Below are positions 16,603-25,277 of a stretch of 64,000 nt of DNA, piece by piece. A program made the translations under genes and the position numbers. This DNA comes from Mesorhizobium sp. Root157 (GTDB lineage Bacteria > Pseudomonadota > Alphaproteobacteria > Rhizobiales > Rhizobiaceae): contig NZ_LMGJ01000003.1 of NCBI RefSeq assembly GCF_001427385.1, positions 264,363 to 328,362 on the forward strand. The letters are read 5' to 3'. The notes below the pieces were generated by a model, which saw only the letters and a list, made by a program, of their open reading frames with translations, did no database searches and was not told where the DNA came from. Position 1 is the first letter of the stretch. Each line of letters starts with the position of its first letter.

Positions 16603-17550
16603 ATGAGCGCCTATCTCGCCAAGCGCCTGGGGATTGCCGCCGTGACGCTGGTGCTGGCGTCACTGGTGGTGTTTTCAGTGCTGGAGATCGTGCCCGGCGA
16701 TCCGGCCCGCCTGATGCTGGGCATGAATGCCAGCGATGCGCAGGTCGAGCAGTTGCGCGACCAGATGGGCCTCAATGCGCCGCTGATCGTGCGCTATCTC
16801 GACTGGATCGGCGGGCTGCTGACACTCGATTTCGGCCGCTCCTACACCTATTCGGTGCCGGTAATCGACCTGGTTGCGGAGCGCATTGCGGTGTCGCTGC
16901 CGCTGGCGCTGGTTGCGCTTACGCTGTCGACGGCCATCGCCATTCCGGTCGGCCTCTATTCAGCCAGCCGGCGCGGAGAGGCCGGGGATGCGGTGGCGAT
17001 GGGTGCCGCCCAGCTTGGCGTTGCCATACCCAATTTCTGGTTCGCGCTGATGCTGGTCTATCTGTTTGCGGTGTGGCTGCGCTGGGTTCCTGCCGGCGGC
17101 TTTCCCGGATGGAGCGCTGGCATGTGGCCAGCGCTGAAGTCGCTGCTGTTGCCCGCAGTGGCGCTGGCGCTGCCGCAAGCGGCGATCCTTGCCCGCGTCA
17201 CACGCTCGGCGCTGATCGAGGTGCTGAACGAGGATTATATCCGCACCGCGCGCGCCAAGGGCATGCCTTATCGGGCCGTTTTGTGGCGGCATGCGCTGCG
17301 CAACGCGCTGATCCCGGTCGTCACCATTATGGGCCTGCAGTTCGCTTTCCTGCTTGCCGGCACCATCATCATCGAAAACGTGTTCTATCTGCCTGGCCTT
17401 GGCCGGCTGGTGTTCCAGGCCATCACCCAGCGCGACCTGGTCGTGGTGGAGAGCGTGGTGATGCTGCTGGTCGCCACCGTCATCGCCGTCAACCTCATCG
17501 TCGACCTCACCTACGCGATTGTCGATCCGCGCCTGCGGAGCCGGTCATGA
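16603..17550 (+). CDS. Peptide ABC transporter permease, DppB type
   Basis: A 315-residue inner-membrane permease with six predicted transmembrane segments. The N-terminus MSAYLAKRLGIAAVTLVLASLVVFSV and the phrase VPGDPARLMLGMNA are typical of DppB/OppB. The cytoplasmic coupling loop is visible near residues 205-225 (LNEDYIRTARAKGMP). It forms the channel with the next gene product. It starts 41 bases after the inverted-repeat element and overlaps the next gene by ATGA, so the three downstream cistrons are translationally coupled. Confidence 0.92.
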   Translation: MSAYLAKRLGIAAVTLVLASLVVFSVLEIVPGDPARLMLGMNASDAQVEQLRDQMGLNAPLIVRYLDWIGGLLTLDFGRSYTYSVPVIDLVAERIAVSLPLALVALTLSTAIAIPVGLYSASRRGEAGDAVAMGAAQLGVAIPNFWFALMLVYLFAVWLRWVPAGGFPGWSAGMWPALKSLLLPAVALALPQAAILARVTRSALIEVLNEDYIRTARAKGMPYRAVLWRHALRNALIPVVTIMGLQFAFLLAGTIIIENVFYLPGLGRLVFQAITQRDLVVVESVVMLLVATVIAVNLIVDLTYAIVDPRLRSRS

Positions 17551-18416
17551 CGGTGCCGGCGCAATTGCCCGACGATGGCGTGGCTAAATGGATCGGCAAG
17601 GCGTTCGCCAACCGCTCGTTCCTGGTCGGCTTCCTCATAACGCTCACGGTCGCCGTGGTGGCGCTCGTTTCGTTCCTGTGGACGCCTTACGACGTGACCA
17701 GGCTGATCATCGCCGACAAGACGCAGGCGCCATCACTTACGCATTGGTTCGGCACCGATCATTTCGGCCGCGATATCCTGTCGATGATCATGGTGGGCGC
17801 GCGCAATTCGATTGCCGTGGCGCTGGTGGCGGTCGGCATCGGCATGGGCATCGGCGTACCGCTCGGCATGTTCGCGGCGGCGCGCGGCGGGCTGGTCGAC
17901 GAAGCGCTGATGCGGTTGAACGACCTCGTCTTCGCCTTCCCTGCCCTGTTGTCGGCGATCATGATCACCGCCATCTTCGGGCCAGGCGCAGTCAACGCCA
18001 TCATCGCCATCGGCATCTTCAATATTCCGGTGTTCGCGCGCGTGGGCCGCGCCGGCGCGCTGTCGATCTGGCCGCGCGAATACATCCTTGCCGCGCGCGC
18101 CGCCGGCAAGGGCAAGGCCCAGATCACGGTCGAGCATATTTTGCCCAACATCGCCAACCAGTTGCTGGTGCAAGGCACGATCCAGTTCGCTCTCGGCATC
18201 CTGGCCGAGGCCGGGCTGTCCTATCTCGGGCTGGGCGCACAACCGCCGATGCCAAGCTGGGGCCGCATGCTGTTCGACGCGCAGACGCGCATGGTGATCG
18301 CGCCATGGATGGCGCTTGTTCCCGGCATGGCCATTGTCATAACCGTCCTGGGGCTGAACCTGCTCGGCGACGGCATCGCCGACATCCTTGACCCGAAATC
18401 CAGGCGGCGGCGATGA
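17547..18416 (+). CDS. Peptide ABC transporter permease, DppC type
   Basis: A 289-residue permease, partner of the upstream DppB-type protein. After a short cytoplasmic N-terminus it has the DppC-type motif HWFGTDHFGRDILSMIMVGARNS, then membrane segments and the coupling loop EYILAARAAGKGKAQI. It begins inside the stop of the upstream gene (ATGA at 17547-17550) and ends inside the start of the ATPase gene (ATGA at 18413-18416). Confidence 0.92.
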   Translation: MTVPAQLPDDGVAKWIGKAFANRSFLVGFLITLTVAVVALVSFLWTPYDVTRLIIADKTQAPSLTHWFGTDHFGRDILSMIMVGARNSIAVALVAVGIGMGIGVPLGMFAAARGGLVDEALMRLNDLVFAFPALLSAIMITAIFGPGAVNAIIAIGIFNIPVFARVGRAGALSIWPREYILAARAAGKGKAQITVEHILPNIANQLLVQGTIQFALGILAEAGLSYLGLGAQPPMPSWGRMLFDAQTRMVIAPWMALVPGMAIVITVLGLNLLGDGIADILDPKSRRRR

Positions 18417-20050
18417 GCCTTCTGGAGATCGAGAACCTGACGCTGTCGATCGGTGAAGCGCCGATCCTGAAGGGCGTGGAGCTTTCCGTCACGCCGGGCG
18501 AAGTGATGGGGCTGGTGGGCGAATCCGGCTCGGGCAAGTCGATGACGGCGCTGACGGTGATGCGGCTGTTACCGCACCTTTCGCGCATGGCTGGCCGCGT
18601 CACCTTCGACGGCATCGACATCCTTGCCGCCAGCGAAGACCAGATGTGCGCGCTGCGCGGCGACGACATCGGCATGGTGTTCCAGGAGCCGATGACGGCG
18701 CTCAATCCGGTAAAGACCATCGGCGAACAGGTGGCAGAGGGCATTCGCTGGCATACGCGCGCAAGCCGGGCCGAGGCTGAGGAGCGGGCGCGCGCGATAC
18801 TGGATCGCGTTGGCCTGCCGGAGAGCAAATTTCCGCTGTCGCGCTATCCGCACGAATTGTCCGGAGGTCAACGCCAGCGCGTCGTCATCGCCATTGCCTG
18901 CGCGCTGAAGCCGAAGCTTCTGATCGCCGACGAGCCGACGACGGCGCTGGACGTGGTGCTGCAGGCGCAGGTGCTCGACCTGTTGCGCGATCTCGTCGCC
19001 GAAAACCACATGGGACTGCTGTTGATTTCGCACGACCTCGCCGTCGTCACCGAAATGGCCGACCGCATCACGATCCTGCGCCATGGAGAGGTGATGGAAG
19101 CGGGCGACACGGCGCGGGTCCTTTCCGAGCAGGTACACCCCTATACGCGGCAACTGGCGCAAGCCTCCGTGCATGTGCCGGCACGAGCGCGCGCCGACCC
19201 TCCCCGCAAGGACGAGGGACCAAGCGCGGTCCCCCTCCTGCGCGTCGAAAACCTTTCCCGCCACTACCCCGGCCGCCGCCTGTCCCTATTTCGGCGGGGC
19301 GAGCCTACGAACGCCGTTGATGGCGTCTCCTTCTCCATGATGCCGGGGCAATCGGTGGCGTTGGTCGGCCGCTCCGGCTGCGGCAAGTCCACGCTGGCGC
19401 GCATGGTGCTGGCGCTGGACAGGCCGTCATCGGGGGAAATCCGCTTTCGCGGCGATGCGTTGACGGGCAAGAGCGAAGCGGACCTCAAGCCGGCCCGGCG
19501 CGACATGCAGGTTGTGTTCCAGGATCCCTACGGTTCGTTCGATCCGCGCCAGAAGGTGGAACGGCTGGTGGCGGAACCGCTGCATGTGCTGGAAACCGCG
19601 CCGACGCGCGCCGAGCGGCGCGAAATGGTGGCGCATGCGCTGCATGAAGTAGGCCTTGCAGCCTCCGACATGGACAAGTATCCGCATGAATTTTCCGGCG
19701 GCCAGCGCCAGCGCCTGTCGATTGCGCGCGCCATCATCACGCGGCCAAAGCTTGTGGTGGCGGACGAGCCGGTTTCGGCGCTGGACGTGTCGATCCGGGC
19801 GCAAATCCTCGATCTCTTCGCCGAACTGAACGGCAAACTCGGCGTGGCCTATCTGTTCATTACCCACGATCTCACGGTGGCGCGCGCCATCACCGACGAA
19901 GTGATGGTCATGCACGAAGGCCGGATCGTGGAGCGCGGCAAGACCGGTGAAGTGCTCGACCATCCGCAGTCGGACGCCGCCCAGGAGCTGGTCGCGGCGG
20001 CACCCGACCTGCACCGGGCAATTGCGAGGCGCCTGCAGGAACAGGGGTAA
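18413..20050 (+). CDS. Fused dual ATPase of the peptide ABC transporter (DppD-DppF type)
   Basis: A 545-residue protein with two complete ABC domains in tandem. Domain 1 has Walker A GESGSGKS (about residue 36), signature LSGGQRQR and Walker B LLIADEPTTALD. Domain 2 has Walker A GRSGCGKS (about residue 320), signature FSGGQRQRLS and Walker B LVVADEPVSALD. Dpp/Opp systems often use two separate ATPase genes; here both are one polypeptide, which enforces 1:1 stoichiometry and is frequent in rhizobial peptide transporters. The linker region (residues about 255-285) holds the oligopeptide-transporter C-terminal extension of the first half. It is the last gene of the operon. Confidence 0.92.
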   Translation: MSLLEIENLTLSIGEAPILKGVELSVTPGEVMGLVGESGSGKSMTALTVMRLLPHLSRMAGRVTFDGIDILAASEDQMCALRGDDIGMVFQEPMTALNPVKTIGEQVAEGIRWHTRASRAEAEERARAILDRVGLPESKFPLSRYPHELSGGQRQRVVIAIACALKPKLLIADEPTTALDVVLQAQVLDLLRDLVAENHMGLLLISHDLAVVTEMADRITILRHGEVMEAGDTARVLSEQVHPYTRQLAQASVHVPARARADPPRKDEGPSAVPLLRVENLSRHYPGRRLSLFRRGEPTNAVDGVSFSMMPGQSVALVGRSGCGKSTLARMVLALDRPSSGEIRFRGDALTGKSEADLKPARRDMQVVFQDPYGSFDPRQKVERLVAEPLHVLETAPTRAERREMVAHALHEVGLAASDMDKYPHEFSGGQRQRLSIARAIITRPKLVVADEPVSALDVSIRAQILDLFAELNGKLGVAYLFITHDLTVARAITDEVMVMHEGRIVERGKTGEVLDHPQSDAAQELVAAAPDLHRAIARRLQEQG

Positions 20051-20110
20051 GCCCGCCAATGCCGAAAGCGACTTGAAACCCCTTACGCCCGTTCGATTCC
20101 GGGCGAGGCC

Positions 20111-20542
20111 TCAATCTTCCGGTTTCACCGCATCGACCGGGCTGATACCGAGGATATCGAGCGTGCGGCGAAGCAGTTTCACCTCGCTTTCGGCCAGATG
20201 CCGGTCGGCTCTGGCGATCTCGACCATGTGGCGGGCGAGCAGTTTGCGCCTTTCCACCTCGAGGTCCTGGAACGACGCCATTGCCTGCGAGCCGGAGGTT
20301 TCGTAGCCGGAATCGTTGAGGTAATCGATGACTTTGTCGATGCTTGATTCGGGAATACTGAAAGAATCCCGACAGATACGGTGGAATGTTTCCATCTCGC
20401 TTTCGCTGACCGAGCCATCGGCGAGGATCATGCGAAACAGTATCAGGAGTTCGGCCGACAGCACCGGATCGTCAGCGACCTTGCGCACGCCGGGGTCGCC
20501 ATCGAAGATCGAACGTATCTGGTCCAGCAAAGCAAATGCCAT
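20111..20542 (-). CDS. TerB-like protein (COG4103 type)
   Basis: A 143-residue all-helical protein resembling the TerB/DjlA N-terminal fold: an acidic helical repeat LFRMILADGSVSESEMETF and a second copy VEIARADRHLAESEVKLLRRT. The D-G/D-R-x-L/V-S/A-E-S-E pattern is the metal-binding or acidic helix-turn-helix of TerB. The molecular role is unknown; TerB proteins appear in stress or envelope complexes, but a lone copy such as this gives no proof of tellurite resistance. The ATG at 20540-20542 follows AAGGGAG. It is divergent from the TSUP permease. Confidence 0.75.
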   Translation of the reverse strand: MAFALLDQIRSIFDGDPGVRKVADDPVLSAELLILFRMILADGSVSESEMETFHRICRDSFSIPESSIDKVIDYLNDSGYETSGSQAMASFQDLEVERRKLLARHMVEIARADRHLAESEVKLLRRTLDILGISPVDAVKPED

Positions 20543-20658
20543 CGGCGCTCCCTTCCTTCATGTGGCTCAATAGTTAGCGCACAATCGCCATTGCGCAATC
20601 CGCACCGCCATGATGGAACACAAATCATCTTCCCCCTCCTCCGGTAACCTCCTTCTTG

Positions 20659-21444
20659 ATGTTCGAATTCGCTTCCGAGACCGTCGCGCTGCTGATGCTG
20701 GCTGCTTTTGCCGCCGGTTTCATCGATTCGATTGCCGGTGGCGGTGCCCTGATCGGCATCCCGGCTCTTCTCCTGGCGGGAATTCCACCGGTTTCGGCGC
20801 TTGGCACCAACAAACTCCAGGCGCTGTTCGGGTCCGGTTCTGCAACGCTTGCCTATGCCTCCAAGGGCCATGTCGACCTGCGCAAGCAATTGCCGTCGGC
20901 CGTCGTGGCCGCGATCGGCAGCGCCATCGGCGCGCTGGCGGCAACCGCCGTGCCCGCCGATATGCTGGAGGCGGCGCTTCCCGTCGTGTTGATCGCAATC
21001 GCACTGTTTTTCGCCGTCAAGCCAAGAATGAATGACGTCGACCGCGCCCGACGCATGACGCCGTTCCTGTTCGGCCTGACGGTGGTGCCGGTGCTGGGGT
21101 TCTACGATGGAATCTTCGGCCCAGGCACCGGTTCCTTCTACATGCTGGCCTTCGTGACGCTCGCGGGCCATGGCGTACTCAAGGCGACGGCGCACACCAA
21201 GTTTCTCAATCTCGCGACCAATATCGGTGCTTTGATCGTCTTTGCCCTTGCTGGCGCAATCTACTGGAAGATCGGACTGGTGATGGGCGTGGCACAGTTT
21301 TTTGGCGCACGCCTTGGCGCCTTGCTCGCGATCCGCGTCGGCTCCCGCCTCATCAAGCCCGTGCTCGTCGTCGTTTGCTTCGCACTGACGGTGAAACTGC
21401 TGGCCGATCCGACCAATCCGCTCCGCGCAACGCTCGGCATTTAG
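20659..21444 (+). CDS. TSUP family (TauE/SafE) sulfite exporter-like permease
   Basis: A 261-residue protein with about eight membrane segments in two homologous halves. Motifs FIDSIAGGGALIGIPALLLAGIPP in half 1 and DGIFGPGTGSFYMLAFV in half 2 are the paired signatures of the TauE/SafE family, which moves sulfite, sulfoacetate or other organosulfur anions. The start could be the ATG at 20659 or the adjoining TTG at 20656; neither has a clear Shine-Dalgarno sequence. Sulfite handling would connect it in theme with soeABC about 8 kb away, but they are not in one operon. Confidence 0.85.
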   Translation: MFEFASETVALLMLAAFAAGFIDSIAGGGALIGIPALLLAGIPPVSALGTNKLQALFGSGSATLAYASKGHVDLRKQLPSAVVAAIGSAIGALAATAVPADMLEAALPVVLIAIALFFAVKPRMNDVDRARRMTPFLFGLTVVPVLGFYDGIFGPGTGSFYMLAFVTLAGHGVLKATAHTKFLNLATNIGALIVFALAGAIYWKIGLVMGVAQFFGARLGALLAIRVGSRLIKPVLVVVCFALTVKLLADPTNPLRATLGI

Positions 21445-21463
21445 GGCCAGTATCCGAGAATAT

Positions 21464-22933
21464 TCAGCGCGCCAGCGAAAAGATGGCGTCGCAATCCAGA
21501 TGCGCTTCAAGCTCGTCGGCAATTTCATCGAGCGCCTTCTCGACCTCTGCACGATAGTCGATGCCGGCACCCCTGACGCCGAGACTTTCGAGGAATCTGG
21601 ACCGGAACGCATCCGCGCCGAACAAGCCGTGCAGATAGGTGCCGAACACCTTGCCATCGGCCGAGGTCGCGCCATCTTGCGCGCCGTCTATGCTCACAAC
21701 AGGTCGCCGGCTGTCGGGGCCATAGGTGCGGCCAAGGTGGATTTCATAGCCTTGCAGCGGCAGATCGAAGGCGACCGAGCGCGCGGTTACGTTTCGCACC
21801 GTCTTTTCAGGCTCCATCACCGTTTCCACGTCGAGCAGGCCAAGCCCATCGGTTTGCGTGGTGCTGCCTTCGATGCCATCGGGATCGCGCACCGTGCGCC
21901 CAAGCATCTGGAAGCCGCCACAGATGCCGACGACATGGCCGCCGCGCTTGCGGTGAGCGGCAAGATCGCGGTCCCAGCCATTGTCGCGAAAGCGAAGAAG
22001 ATCGCCGATGGTCGATTTGGAGCCGGGTATGACGACCAATCCGGCATCGGCGGGGAGGCTCTTACCCGGCGGAACGAAGACCACCTCGACCTGAGGCTCC
22101 GCCTTCAACGGATCCAGGTCGTCGAAGTTGGCGATACGCGACAACATCGGCACCGCGACCTTGAGCGCCCGCTTTTCGCCGGAAGCCAGCCGCTCCAGCA
22201 CCACCGAGTCTTCCGACGGCAGGCGCGCAGCCGCCCTGAGCCAGGGCACGACGCCGAAGCAGGACCAGCCGGTAAAACGATCGATTGCCGCGATGCCGTC
22301 GTCGAACAGGGAAACATCGCCGCGGAACTTGTTGATGAGATAGCCGACGATCATGCGCCGGTCTTCCTCCGGCAGGATCAGGTGCGTGCCGGCGACCGAA
22401 GCAATGACCCCGCCCCGGTCAATGTCCCCGACCAGAACGACAGGAACGTCGGCGCGTGTGGCAAAGCCCATATTGGCGATGTCGCGGTCGCGCAGGTTGA
22501 TCTCGGCCGGCGAACCGGCACCTTCGACGATGACCAGATCGGCGCCCTCGCCGACCTTGGCCCACGAGTCCAGCACGGCGTCCATCAACTGCCCCTTGAG
22601 GGTCTGATAGTCGCGAGCGCGCGCCTGGCCGAACACCTTGCCCTGCACGACGACCTGTGCGCCGACATCGCTTTGCGGCTTGAGCAGCACGGGATTCATG
22701 TGCACCGACGGTTCGGCACCGCAGGCTATGGCTTGCAGCCATTGGGCACGGCCGATCTCGCCCCCGCCGGCCTCGCCCGGCAGATCGGCCACGGCAGCGT
22801 TGTTCGACATGTTCTGCGGCTTGAACGGCCTGACCTTCAAGCCACGTTTCTTCGCCACACGGCAGAGGCCGGCAACCAGCACCGTCTTGCCGACATCGGA
22901 GCCGGTGCCCTGCAGCATGATCGCCCTGGCCAT
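21464..22933 (-). CDS. cobQ: Cobyric acid synthase (adenosylcobyrinate a,c-diamide amidase)
   Basis: A 489-residue glutamine amidotransferase of the cobalamin pathway, which amidates four side chains of the corrin ring using glutamine and ATP. The N-terminal domain is dethiobiotin-synthetase-like (MLQGTGSDVGKT P-loop, then FKPQNMSNNA typical of CobQ). The C-terminal GATase domain carries the nucleophile in GICGGFQMLG and the His in YLHGLFG. No cobalamin riboswitch is recognisable in the 201 bases upstream, and no other cob gene is adjacent. It is divergent from the acyl-CoA dehydrogenase gene. Confidence 0.95.
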   Translation of the reverse strand: MARAIMLQGTGSDVGKTVLVAGLCRVAKKRGLKVRPFKPQNMSNNAAVADLPGEAGGGEIGRAQWLQAIACGAEPSVHMNPVLLKPQSDVGAQVVVQGKVFGQARARDYQTLKGQLMDAVLDSWAKVGEGADLVIVEGAGSPAEINLRDRDIANMGFATRADVPVVLVGDIDRGGVIASVAGTHLILPEEDRRMIVGYLINKFRGDVSLFDDGIAAIDRFTGWSCFGVVPWLRAAARLPSEDSVVLERLASGEKRALKVAVPMLSRIANFDDLDPLKAEPQVEVVFVPPGKSLPADAGLVVIPGSKSTIGDLLRFRDNGWDRDLAAHRKRGGHVVGICGGFQMLGRTVRDPDGIEGSTTQTDGLGLLDVETVMEPEKTVRNVTARSVAFDLPLQGYEIHLGRTYGPDSRRPVVSIDGAQDGATSADGKVFGTYLHGLFGADAFRSRFLESLGVRGAGIDYRAEVEKALDEIADELEAHLDCDAIFSLAR

Positions 22934-23134
22934 CCGTCAGGCTCCGGCAAAGCCGGGAGCGGCATGTGCATTCGGCTGTCGGTTATTGTTTTTTGTCGGC
23001 ACGCGATTTCCCGTACATGATTTTTCGCACAGCCGCTCCGCTTAAGGTCGGGTTTGCGCGGTGGCATCATTGGTCTAGATTGAACGCCACGCATAGCCAA
23101 AAACGACAGGCTAAGACAACCACGGGAGGGCGCC

Positions 23135-24313
23135 ATGGATAGCGTTGTTTCAACGATGGGCGGCCAGTTCGAACTCAACGAGGACCAGCGCGCCATTCAG
23201 GAAATGGCTGAGGCGTTCGCCAACGACCGCGTCGCGCCCAACGCGCTCGACTGGGACAAGAACAGGCATTTTCCGTCCGATGTGATCCGCGAAACCGGGC
23301 CGCTTGGCCTGGGCGGCATCTATGTGCGCGACGATGTCGGCGGTTCGGCGCTCGGGCGGCTCGATGCCGTGCTGATCTTCGAGGCGCTGGCGAAGGCTTG
23401 CCCGGCCTTCTCCTCCTTCATTTCCATCCACAACATGGCCGCCTCGATGATCGACCGTTTCGGCAACGAGGAGCAGCGCCAGCGTCTTTTGCCGAAGCTG
23501 ACCTCGATGGAATGGCTGGCAAGCTATTGCTTGACCGAGCCGGGATCGGGTTCGGATGCGGCAGCGCTCAAGACGCGCGCCGCCCGTTCCGGCGGCAACG
23601 GGTCCGACTACGTGCTGAACGGCACCAAGCAGTTCATTTCCGGCGCGGGCGATTCCGATGTCTACGTCGCCATGGTCCGCACCGGGGCGGATGGGCCGAA
23701 AGGCATTTCGACCATCGTCGTTCCGAAGGATGCGCCGGGGCTTTCGTTCGGCGCGGTCGAAAACAAGATGGGCTGGCACATGCAATCCACACGGCAAGTG
23801 ATCTTCGAAGATTGTAAGGTGCCGGCGGAGAACCTGCTTTCGCGGGAAGGCGACGGTTTCGGCATCGCCATGGCCGGGCTGGACGGCGGACGACTCAACA
23901 TCGCGGCGTGTTCGCTGGGCGGCGCGCAATCGGCGCTGGACAAGGCGCTTGCCTATAGCGCCGAACGCAAGGCCTTCGGCAAGGCGATCAACCAGTTCCA
24001 GGCGCTGCAGTTCCGGCTGGCCGACATGGAGACGGAATTGCAGGCGGGCCGCATCTTCCTTTACACCGCCGCTTCCAAGCTGGACGCCAAGGCGCACGAC
24101 GCTTCGAAATGGTCGGCCATGGCCAAGCGTTTCGTCACCGATACCGGTTTTGCCGTTGCCAACGACGCGCTGCAACTGCTTGGCGGCTACGGCTACCTGC
24201 ACGACTACGGCATCGAGAAACTGGTGCGCGACCTGCGCGTCCACCAGATACTCGAGGGCACCAACGAGATCATGCGCGTCATCATCGCCAGGCATCTGAT
24301 CGGAAAGCAGTAG
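23135..24313 (+). CDS. Acyl-CoA dehydrogenase, isobutyryl-CoA dehydrogenase-like
   Basis: A 392-residue flavoprotein. Family motifs are CLTEPGSGSDAAALKT and TKQFISGAGDSDVYV for FAD and substrate binding. The catalytic base is probably Glu374 in HQILEGTNEIMRVI, the C-terminal position used by short- and branched-chain enzymes; the surrounding sequence closely resembles human ACAD8 (isobutyryl-CoA dehydrogenase). The next gene encodes 3-hydroxyisobutyrate dehydrogenase, so a role in valine degradation (isobutyryl-CoA to methacrylyl-CoA) is likely. The ATG is preceded by GGGAGGGCGCC. Confidence 0.88.
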   Translation: MDSVVSTMGGQFELNEDQRAIQEMAEAFANDRVAPNALDWDKNRHFPSDVIRETGPLGLGGIYVRDDVGGSALGRLDAVLIFEALAKACPAFSSFISIHNMAASMIDRFGNEEQRQRLLPKLTSMEWLASYCLTEPGSGSDAAALKTRAARSGGNGSDYVLNGTKQFISGAGDSDVYVAMVRTGADGPKGISTIVVPKDAPGLSFGAVENKMGWHMQSTRQVIFEDCKVPAENLLSREGDGFGIAMAGLDGGRLNIAACSLGGAQSALDKALAYSAERKAFGKAINQFQALQFRLADMETELQAGRIFLYTAASKLDAKAHDASKWSAMAKRFVTDTGFAVANDALQLLGGYGYLHDYGIEKLVRDLRVHQILEGTNEIMRVIIARHLIGKQ

Positions 24314-24383
24314 GGCAATTGGGCGATATGCCCGCAGACCCTCTGCCTACCCGTCCACTGCCCCATTCCCACGGAGGACATCA

Positions 24384-25262
24384 ATGACCACCATCGCCTT
24401 CATCGGCCTCGGCAACATGGGCAATCCCATGGCCGCCAATCTCGTCAAGGCAGGCCACACCGTGCTGGGTTTCGACCTGATGCCGGAGAACCTGGCGGTG
24501 GCGCGCGATCATGGCGTAACCATTATGGCCAATGCGGTGGCGGCGGTGAAGGACGCCGATGTCGTGATCACAATGCTGCCGGCGGGCAAGCATGTGCTGT
24601 CGGTTTATGAGGACATCGCGCCCAAGGCCAAGCAAGGCGCGCTGTTCATCGATTCCTCCACCATCGATGTCGAATCGGCCCGCAAGGCGCACGCCGTGGC
24701 CAAGAAACACGGCCTTGCCTCGATCGATGCACCGGTATCCGGTGGTACGGGAGGTGCGTCGGCGGGCACGCTGACCTTCATGGCCGGTGGCAGCGACGAC
24801 GCCTTCACCAAGGCCGAACCGATCCTGAAGCCGATGGCCGGCCGCATCGTCCATTGCGGCGGCGACGGTGCCGGCCAGGCGGCGAAGATCTGCAACAACA
24901 TGATCCTCGGCATTTCGATGATCGGTGTCGCCGAAGCCTTCGTGCTGGCCGAAAAGCTCGGCCTTTCGCATCAGGCGCTGTTCGACGTGGCCTCGACGTC
25001 ATCCGGCCAATGCTGGTCGCTGACCTCCTATTGCCCGGTGCCGGGACCGGTGCCTGCCTCGCCCGCCAACCGCGACTACAAGCCGGGCTTTGCGGCGGCG
25101 CTGATGCTGAAGGACCTCAAGCTTTCGCAGGAAGCAGCGCAAGGCGCGGGCGCGGTGACGCCGCTGGGAGCAGAGGCGGCGCAACTTTACGCACTGTTCA
25201 ATGCGCAGGGCGGCGCGGCCAGCGATTTTTCCGGCATCATCAACTTCCTGCGCGGCAAGTGA
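24384..25262 (+). CDS. mmsB: 3-Hydroxyisobutyrate dehydrogenase
   Basis: A 292-residue beta-hydroxyacid dehydrogenase. The N-terminal NAD motif is FIGLGNMGNPMAANL; the substrate loop DAPVSGGTGGASAGTL and the catalytic Lys168 in GAGQAAKICNN are present. The residues TSSGQCWSL and GFAAALMLKDL place it in the HIBADH branch rather than tartronate semialdehyde reductases. It converts 3-hydroxyisobutyrate to methylmalonate semialdehyde in valine catabolism, with the acyl-CoA dehydrogenase 70 bases upstream. The ribosome-binding site is GGAGGACATCA. Confidence 0.93.
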   Translation: MTTIAFIGLGNMGNPMAANLVKAGHTVLGFDLMPENLAVARDHGVTIMANAVAAVKDADVVITMLPAGKHVLSVYEDIAPKAKQGALFIDSSTIDVESARKAHAVAKKHGLASIDAPVSGGTGGASAGTLTFMAGGSDDAFTKAEPILKPMAGRIVHCGGDGAGQAAKICNNMILGISMIGVAEAFVLAEKLGLSHQALFDVASTSSGQCWSLTSYCPVPGPVPASPANRDYKPGFAAALMLKDLKLSQEAAQGAGAVTPLGAEAAQLYALFNAQGGAASDFSGIINFLRGK

Positions 25263-25277
25263 CGTAACTGCCACCGG

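Noticed and set aside
16322..16606. Short open frames on both strands at 16.3-16.6 kb
   Set aside because: They translate the inverted-repeat element itself (SPLEGEMPGRAEGG-type peptides), a known kind of spurious small ORF, and have no ribosome-binding site.
22934..23134. Cobalamin riboswitch upstream of cobQ
   Set aside because: No B12-box-like sequence or riboswitch fold could be recognised; only a small hairpin at 22941-22960.
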